From positions 265,166 to 329,165 of the forward strand of contig NZ_MWOK01000001.1 in NCBI RefSeq assembly GCF_012932145.1: a DNA stretch of 64,000 nt. The letters are read 5' to 3'. This DNA comes from Acidovorax sp. SRB_14 (GTDB lineage: Bacteria; Pseudomonadota; Gammaproteobacteria; Burkholderiales; Burkholderiaceae_C). Under the pieces are notes generated by a model. It was not told the origin of the DNA, did not search any database, and saw nothing but the letters and a program-made list of their open reading frames with translations. Positions 59,283 to 64,000 of this stretch are shown here, one piece after another (the stretch's first letter is position 1; every line of letters starts with the position of its first letter). A program made the position numbers and the translations under genes.

Positions 59283-60073
59283 CACTTCAGGCGCGAGAGG
59301 CGGTCCTTGGCTGCGACTGCGGCCTCGGACTGGGGATAGGCACGCACCAGGTCTTCGAGCGTCTTGCGCGCCCCGCGGGTTTCCTTCAGCTCGATCTGGC
59401 AATTGGCGATCGACAGGGCCGCCTCGGGCGCCCGCGCATGGTTGGGCGCCGCGGCCAGCAAAGCCTTGAAGTTGTTGATGGCCTCTTTATAGTCGCGCGT
59501 CGCATACTGCGCGTTGCCGAGCCAGAAACGTGCCGAGGGTACGTATCCGCTGCGCGGGTAGAGCCTAACGAAGTTGCCAAAGGCCGCTTGCGCATCGGCA
59601 AACTTGCCGCTGCGAAAAACCGCCAAGGCCGCGTCGAAATCACGCTTCTCAGCGGGATCGGCCTGGAACTCCTGGCCATCCACACTGACTTTGGCAGGCT
59701 CGAACTGGCGCAGGCGCTCGTCCACGCCCTGGGCCATGTCTTTCTGGTGCCGCTGCAGTTCGGTGACATCGCGCAGCAACTGTTCATTTTGGCCGCGCAG
59801 CTTGGCGGTCTCGGCACGCAGCGTTTCGATCTGGGTCTGCAACTCGAGCAGGCTGCGGCGCAACTGCGTAGTGTCTTCGCCCGAGCGCCGCAGATCGTCG
59901 CTGTTGCGCTGGCCCGACTGCTGGAGCGCATCCACGCGCTGGCGCATCTCCAGAATGGCGCGCCGCGCCTCGTCGTCTTCGAACAGTGCGGCATGGGCCG
60001 CCGGAAGCGCTGCGCAGGTCAGCGCCAGCGCCCACAGCGCGCGAGCCGTACGGGTGGGAGCGAGCGCGGGCAT
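59282..60073 (-). CDS. cpoB: Tol-Pal coordinating protein CpoB (YbgF)
   Basis: A 263-residue periplasmic protein. A signal peptide (LWALALTCAALPAAHAALFE) precedes a coiled coil (about 30-115, rich in Gln/Arg/Leu) for trimerisation, and then TPR repeats with DFDAALAVFRSGKFADAQAA and PEAALSIANCQIELKETRGA. CpoB links the Tol-Pal machine to peptidoglycan synthesis by PBP1B in E. coli. Its ATG overlaps the pal stop by one base, so they are coupled. Confidence 0.92.
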   Translation of the reverse strand: MPALAPTRTARALWALALTCAALPAAHAALFEDDEARRAILEMRQRVDALQQSGQRNSDDLRRSGEDTTQLRRSLLELQTQIETLRAETAKLRGQNEQLLRDVTELQRHQKDMAQGVDERLRQFEPAKVSVDGQEFQADPAEKRDFDAALAVFRSGKFADAQAAFGNFVRLYPRSGYVPSARFWLGNAQYATRDYKEAINNFKALLAAAPNHARAPEAALSIANCQIELKETRGARKTLEDLVRAYPQSEAAVAAKDRLSRLK

Positions 60074-60612
60074 CAGCGGTAGGACAGTTCAGCGCGGCGG
60101 TTTTGCGCGTAGGCTTCTTCGCTGTGGCCGGTGGCAGCAGGCTTTTCCTTGCCAAAGCTCACGGCTTCGACCTGGGAATCGGGCACACCGAGCAAGCCCA
60201 GCGCGCGACGCACGGCTTCGGCGCGCTTTTGTCCGAGAGCCAGGTTGTACTCGCGGCCCCCGCGCTCATCGGTATGGCCTTCGATCATGACCTTGCGCGA
60301 TGGGCTGGCCTTGATGAAGCGGGCATGGGCATCGATCAGGGCTTGGTTGTCGGCCTTGATGACGTAGCTGTCGTAGTCAAAGTAAACGATGCGGCTGACG
60401 CCCACCGGGCCGGCTGCGTCGCGTGCGGATTGCGACAGGTCGACACCCGCCACACCGCTTTGTCCGGTATTGCGGGCATTGGCGCCATTGCCGGTGGTGG
60501 GCAGCGCGGTGCCAGCCTTGTCTTCCACGGGGACGTTGTCGAGGTTGACACCGGAACTGCACCCGGCCATCAGCACAGCGACAGCAATGGCGGAATAAAC
60601 GCGTTTGATCAT
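60073..60612 (-). CDS. pal: Peptidoglycan-associated lipoprotein Pal
   Basis: A 179-residue outer-membrane lipoprotein. Signal peptide MIKRVYSAIAVAVLMAGCSS with lipobox LMAGC. The OmpA-like domain has VYFDYDSYVIKADNQALIDA and IEGHTDERGGREYNLALGQK, the peptidoglycan-binding site, with SFGKEKPAATGHSEEAY. It anchors the outer membrane to peptidoglycan and works with TolB. It follows tolB by 35 bases. Confidence 0.96.
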   Translation of the reverse strand: MIKRVYSAIAVAVLMAGCSSGVNLDNVPVEDKAGTALPTTGNGANARNTGQSGVAGVDLSQSARDAAGPVGVSRIVYFDYDSYVIKADNQALIDAHARFIKASPSRKVMIEGHTDERGGREYNLALGQKRAEAVRRALGLLGVPDSQVEAVSFGKEKPAATGHSEEAYAQNRRAELSYR

Positions 60613-60647
60613 TGAAAAGCTCCTGAAACTCGGTGATTGGAGATGAA

Positions 60648-61967
60648 TTACTGCTTGGGAAAAGGGCCCCAGTCGGGCTCGCGGATATCGCCGCTCTGGC
60701 CTGCCAGACGGGCCTTGATTTTCCCGTCGACCGTGGTGGTCATGAGTGCCTCGCGGCCCTGCTGCTGCGTGGCGTAGACGATCAACCGGCTGTTCGGAGC
60801 GAAACTGGGACTTTCATCGGCCGCCGTGTCGGTGATGGCGTTGACTGCGCCGCTGGCCAGGTCCATCACATGCAGCTTGAAGGCACCGCCCACGCGCGAG
60901 ATATAGGCCAGCCAACGGCCATCGGGGCTCAGGCTTGGCGAGATGTTGTAGCTGCCACTGAAGCTCACGCGCTCGGCATTGCCGCCGTTGCTGCCGACTT
61001 TGTAGATCTGCGGAGCGCCACCGCGGTCGCTGACAAAATAAATGCTGCGTCCATCGGCCGAATACACAGGCTCGGTATCGATGCCCGAACTCTGCATGAG
61101 CCGACGCGGCTCGCCGCCGTTGGCATCGATGGTGTAGAGCTGGGAATTGCCGTCGCGGCTCAGGGTGACGGCGAGGGTGCGGCCGTCGGGCGACCACGCG
61201 GGCGCGCTGTTGGAGCCGCGGAAATTGGCGATGAGGCGGCGGCGACCCGTGGCCACGTCGTGCACATACACCACCGGCTTGCGCGACTCAAACGATACAT
61301 AGGCCAATTGCCCGCCCGTGGGCGACCACGCGGGTGAGATGATGGGCTCGGGGCTCGAGAGCGCAGACTGTGCGTTCTCGCCGTCGGCGTCGGCCACCCA
61401 GAGGCTGTAGCGCGTGCCGCTCTTGGTGACATAGGCAATGCGGGTCGAGAAGACACCGCGCTCGCCGGTGAGCTTTTCATAGACATAGTCGGCAATGCGG
61501 TGCGCCACCAGGCGCAGATCGCCCGGCGTGACCACATAGCTTTGTCCGCCCAGGTCCTGGCCGCGCACCACATCCCAGAGGCGAAAGCGCACATCGAAGC
61601 GCCCGTCGGCCAGGCGCGCAATGCTGCCTGTGACCAGCGAGTCGGCGTTTTTCTGCTTCCAGAGGGCCACGTCGGGGCGCGAAGTCTCGTCCAGCGCCAC
61701 GCCCGAGGCGTCGACGGCGCGGAACTGCCCGCTGCGCTCCAGATCGGCCTGGACGATCGCGCCGATCTTTTGGGGTGCTTGGGCTTCGCCGCGAAAGGCG
61801 GCAATGGCAATGGGCAACTGTGTCAGCCCGACGCCAGAGACTTCCACCTTGAACTGCGCCAGTGCGGGCAGCGCGGAAGACGCCGCAGCTGCAGTCAGAA
61901 GGTGGCGCCTGGTGGGGTGCGGCAAAGCCGTTGAGGAGGAAAGGGAAAACAAGGAGTCTGTAGTCAT
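60648..61967 (-). CDS. tolB: Tol-Pal system beta-propeller protein TolB
   Basis: A 439-residue periplasmic protein. A signal region has [20 protein letters not shown], whose twin arginines resemble a Tat signal. A D1 domain (to about 170) precedes the six-bladed propeller with repeats such as [20 protein letters not shown] and [20 protein letters not shown]. It binds Pal and TolA. ATG 61967 gives the best signal peptide. tolQRA are not upstream; instead msbA diverges 118 bases away, so the usual tolQRAB-pal string is broken here. Confidence 0.94.
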   Translation of the reverse strand: MTTDSLFSLSSSTALPHPTRRHLLTAAAASSALPALAQFKVEVSGVGLTQLPIAIAAFRGEAQAPQKIGAIVQADLERSGQFRAVDASGVALDETSRPDVALWKQKNADSLVTGSIARLADGRFDVRFRLWDVVRGQDLGGQSYVVTPGDLRLVAHRIADYVYEKLTGERGVFSTRIAYVTKSGTRYSLWVADADGENAQSALSSPEPIISPAWSPTGGQLAYVSFESRKPVVYVHDVATGRRRLIANFRGSNSAPAWSPDGRTLAVTLSRDGNSQLYTIDANGGEPRRLMQSSGIDTEPVYSADGRSIYFVSDRGGAPQIYKVGSNGGNAERVSFSGSYNISPSLSPDGRWLAYISRVGGAFKLHVMDLASGAVNAITDTAADESPSFAPNSRLIVYATQQQGREALMTTTVDGKIKARLAGQSGDIREPDWGPFPKQ

Positions 61968-62085
61968 TCTCTGCCAACAGGAGCCGGGCAACGGGCCGGC
62001 GATCAAACACCAATGTTACACACTGACAAAGGCCCTCCCTGTGACAATCTGTTGGCGCAGACGGCCAAACGTAGAATCGCCGCAC

Positions 62086-63879
62086 ATGCAAGACCCCGAC
62101 GCCAGCATCCCCGCCACCCCTGCGCCTGCGCAGCCCCCCCCCCCTGAGCGACTGCTTCAACGGCTCAAACGGCTGTCGATTTACTTTGGCAACCAACGCC
62201 GCGCCTGGGTTTTAGCCGTGGTGGCCACCTTGGTCGGCGCCGCCACCGAGCCGCTGATGCCGGCCCTGCTCAAGCCGCTGCTGGACCGTGGATTCACGCA
62301 GGGCTCGCTCGAGCTGTGGATGGTTCCGGTGGCGATCATGGGAATTTTCATGGTGCGCGGCCTCGCACAGTTCACCGGCCAGTACGCACTGACGCGCATC
62401 GCCAACGAGGGCATGCTGAAGCTGCGCCAAGCCCTGTTCGAGCGCCTGCTGGCGGCCGACATGGCGCTGTTTGCGCGCCAGTCCGCCAGCACCTTGTCGA
62501 ACACGGTGGTGTACGAGGTGCAGACCGGCGCGACGCTGTTGGTGCAGGCCTTGATGGGGCTGTCGCGCGACGGCTTCACACTGGTCGCGCTGCTCGGTTA
62601 TCTGCTGTACCTGAACTGGCAGCTCACGCTCATCGTGGCCGTCGTCGTGCCCGGCGTGGCCTGGATCATGAAGACCCTTTCGCGGCGCCTGTACACGCTC
62701 ACCAAGAGCAGCCAGCAGGCCACGGACGAACTGGCCTATGTGGTGGAAGAAAACGTGCTGGCGCACCGCATGGTGCGGCTGCACGGCGCCCAGCCCGGCC
62801 AGGCCACACGCTTTGACGCGCTCAGCCGCAGCCTGCGCAAGCTCGCCATCAAGTCCACCATCGCCTCGTCGGCCATGACGCCCCTGACCCAGCTGATGGC
62901 TGCGGCCGCGCTGTCGACGGTGATCTGTGTGGCGCTGTGGCAAAACCGGGCGGCAGGCACCTCCTCCGAGGTGACGGTCGGCAGCTTCGTGGCCTTCATC
63001 ACCGCGATGTTGATGCTGATCGCGCCGATTCGCCGCCTGGCCGACGTGGCCAGCCCCATCACGCGCGGCGTGGCGGCGCTGGAGCGCGGGCTGGCGCTGC
63101 TCGGCAGTGCGCCGGCGGAGACGGGTGGCAGCCATGCGCCGGCCCAGGTGCAAGGCGCCATCACGCTGCAGGACGTCAGCGTTCGCTTCAAGGACGATCA
63201 GGCCCCTGCGCTGGAGCACGTGAACCTGGTGGTACAACCCGGCGAAATCGTCGCCCTGGTCGGCCCCTCGGGGGCGGGCAAGACCACGCTGGTGAATCTG
63301 CTGCCGCGCTTTGTGGCGCCCACCTCGGGCCAGGTGCTGCTCGACGGCCATGCGCTGCCCGAATGGAAGCTGGAGACCTTGCGTGCGCAGTTCGCACTGG
63401 TCAGCCAGGATGTGGTGATGTTCAACGACAGCATTGCCGCCAACATTGCCCTGGGGGCCACGCCGGACGCGCAGCGCGTGCAGGAATGCCTGGAAGCGGC
63501 GAACCTGGCCGAGCATGTCGCGGCGCTGCCCCAGGGCATGGACACCGTGGTCGGCCACAACGCCACGCAGCTGTCGGGCGGGCAGCGCCAGCGCCTGGCG
63601 ATCGCCCGCGCGCTCTACAAGAATGCGCCCATCCTGATCCTCGACGAGGCCACCTCCGCGCTGGACACCGAATCCGAGCGGCTGGTGCAGGACGCCCTGC
63701 AGCGCCTGATGCGTGGACGCACCACGCTCGTGATTGCGCACCGGCTGTCCACCATCGAACATGCCGACCGCGTGGTGGTGATGGAGCGCGGGCACATTGC
63801 CGAGCAAGGCACGCACGCCGAACTCATGGCCAGCGGCGGCCTCTACGCCCGGCTGCAGGCCCGCCCGCCCGCACTCTGA
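62086..63879 (+). CDS. msbA: Lipid A export ABC transporter MsbA
   Basis: A 597-residue half-transporter. Six membrane spans lie in residues 40-330 (VLAVVATLVGAATEPLMPAL, TLVALLGYLLYLNWQLTLIV). The ATPase has Walker A VGPSGAGKTTLVN, signature QLSGGQRQRLAIARALY and Walker B ILILDEATSALD. It flips lipid A-core across the inner membrane, upstream of the LptBFG system encoded at 2941-5135. The N terminus has a Pro-rich run of about 20 residues before the first helix. ATG 62086 is close after a TAGAAT -10-like element, so the leader may be very short. Confidence 0.93.
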   Translation: MQDPDASIPATPAPAQPPPPERLLQRLKRLSIYFGNQRRAWVLAVVATLVGAATEPLMPALLKPLLDRGFTQGSLELWMVPVAIMGIFMVRGLAQFTGQYALTRIANEGMLKLRQALFERLLAADMALFARQSASTLSNTVVYEVQTGATLLVQALMGLSRDGFTLVALLGYLLYLNWQLTLIVAVVVPGVAWIMKTLSRRLYTLTKSSQQATDELAYVVEENVLAHRMVRLHGAQPGQATRFDALSRSLRKLAIKSTIASSAMTPLTQLMAAAALSTVICVALWQNRAAGTSSEVTVGSFVAFITAMLMLIAPIRRLADVASPITRGVAALERGLALLGSAPAETGGSHAPAQVQGAITLQDVSVRFKDDQAPALEHVNLVVQPGEIVALVGPSGAGKTTLVNLLPRFVAPTSGQVLLDGHALPEWKLETLRAQFALVSQDVVMFNDSIAANIALGATPDAQRVQECLEAANLAEHVAALPQGMDTVVGHNATQLSGGQRQRLAIARALYKNAPILILDEATSALDTESERLVQDALQRLMRGRTTLVIAHRLSTIEHADRVVVMERGHIAEQGTHAELMASGGLYARLQARPPAL

Positions 63880-63922
63880 GACAGGCGCGAGGGCCAGGGG
63901 CCGCCACCGCCGTCCTGCGGCC

Positions 63923-64000
63923 TTACCACTTTCCGCTTTGGGGTTGGCGTCTGCGCACGGCGGCGGCAATGGCATCGGCCACATTGCTGCGCTGGGCGCG
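63923..64000 (-). CDS. C-terminal end of an unidentified gene (partial)
   Basis: From the right edge the minus strand reads 25 codons ending in TAA at 63923: RAQRSNVADAIAAAVRRRQP followed by QSGKW. The composition (Ala/Arg with a charged terminus) and codon bias fit a real coding end. It is convergent with msbA, 43 bases apart. The fragment is too short for identification. Confidence 0.4.
   Translation of the reverse strand, partial: RAQRSNVADAIAAAVRRRQPQSGKW

Overview
The window looks like a chromosomal stretch of a betaproteobacterium of the Comamonadaceae (Acidovorax/Hydrogenophaga/Polaromonas-like). The grounds are the high GC with strong third-position bias, gene orders typical of Burkholderiales (pepA-holC, yebC-purD-hemF-rsfS-rlmH-maf-rng, odhA-odhB-lpdA-zapE), and a dispersed short palindromic repeat ending in AGCTAT that I associate with this family. 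A haem cd1 nitrite reductase gene (nirS) suggests at least partial denitrification. Placement below family level is not possible from this sequence.

Layout. 1-400: 5' part of a branched-chain amino acid ABC binding protein. 534-2917: pepA-holC and a small partner gene, facing lptF-lptG (2941-5135). 5155-7723: a CbiX-type chelatase, a CysB-type regulator and an aminotransferase. 7871-14703, all minus strand: the conserved yebC-purD-hemF-rsfS-rlmH-maf-rng block, from which nadD appears to be missing. 14767-19962: a HerA-like ATPase, a DUF1993 protein, a dienoyl-CoA isomerase-like protein, a threonine dehydratase-like enzyme and upp. 20122-24299: a small catabolic island of CaiB-type CoA-transferase, Bug/TctC binding protein, CitE-type lyase and a divergent LysR regulator. 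24453-25369: a persulfide-type ArsR/rhodanese operon with a double inverted-repeat operator. 25495-27360: nirS with a well-spaced FNR/Dnr-type promoter. 27445-31064: an unrecognised, tightly packed operon of a second YebC protein, a J-domain protein and three unknown proteins; this is the best candidate for an undescribed system.

31267-53605 is mostly housekeeping: SpmAB, exonuclease I, ClpA/ClpS, DnaE, BamD, DinG, a PP2C phosphatase, ZapE, the 2-oxoglutarate dehydrogenase complex and an AI-2E-family membrane protein. 53606-58334 is different: lower GC, much non-coding or broken sequence, an interrupted acetyltransferase, a diguanylate cyclase, a damaged DUF202 locus and a truncated integrase. 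It ends at the 3' end of a tRNA-Lys gene and looks like the scar of a genomic island. The window closes with tRNA-Lys(UUU), tcdA, cpoB, pal and tolB on the minus strand, divergent from msbA.

Functional themes are envelope biogenesis (LptFG, BamD, Tol-Pal, MsbA), replication and repair (DnaE, HolC, DinG, ExoI), proteolysis (PepA, ClpAS), central metabolism (OdhAB-Lpd) and accessory sulfur and nitrogen metabolism. Assignments rest on reading translated sequences and motifs from memory of the families; no database search was run.
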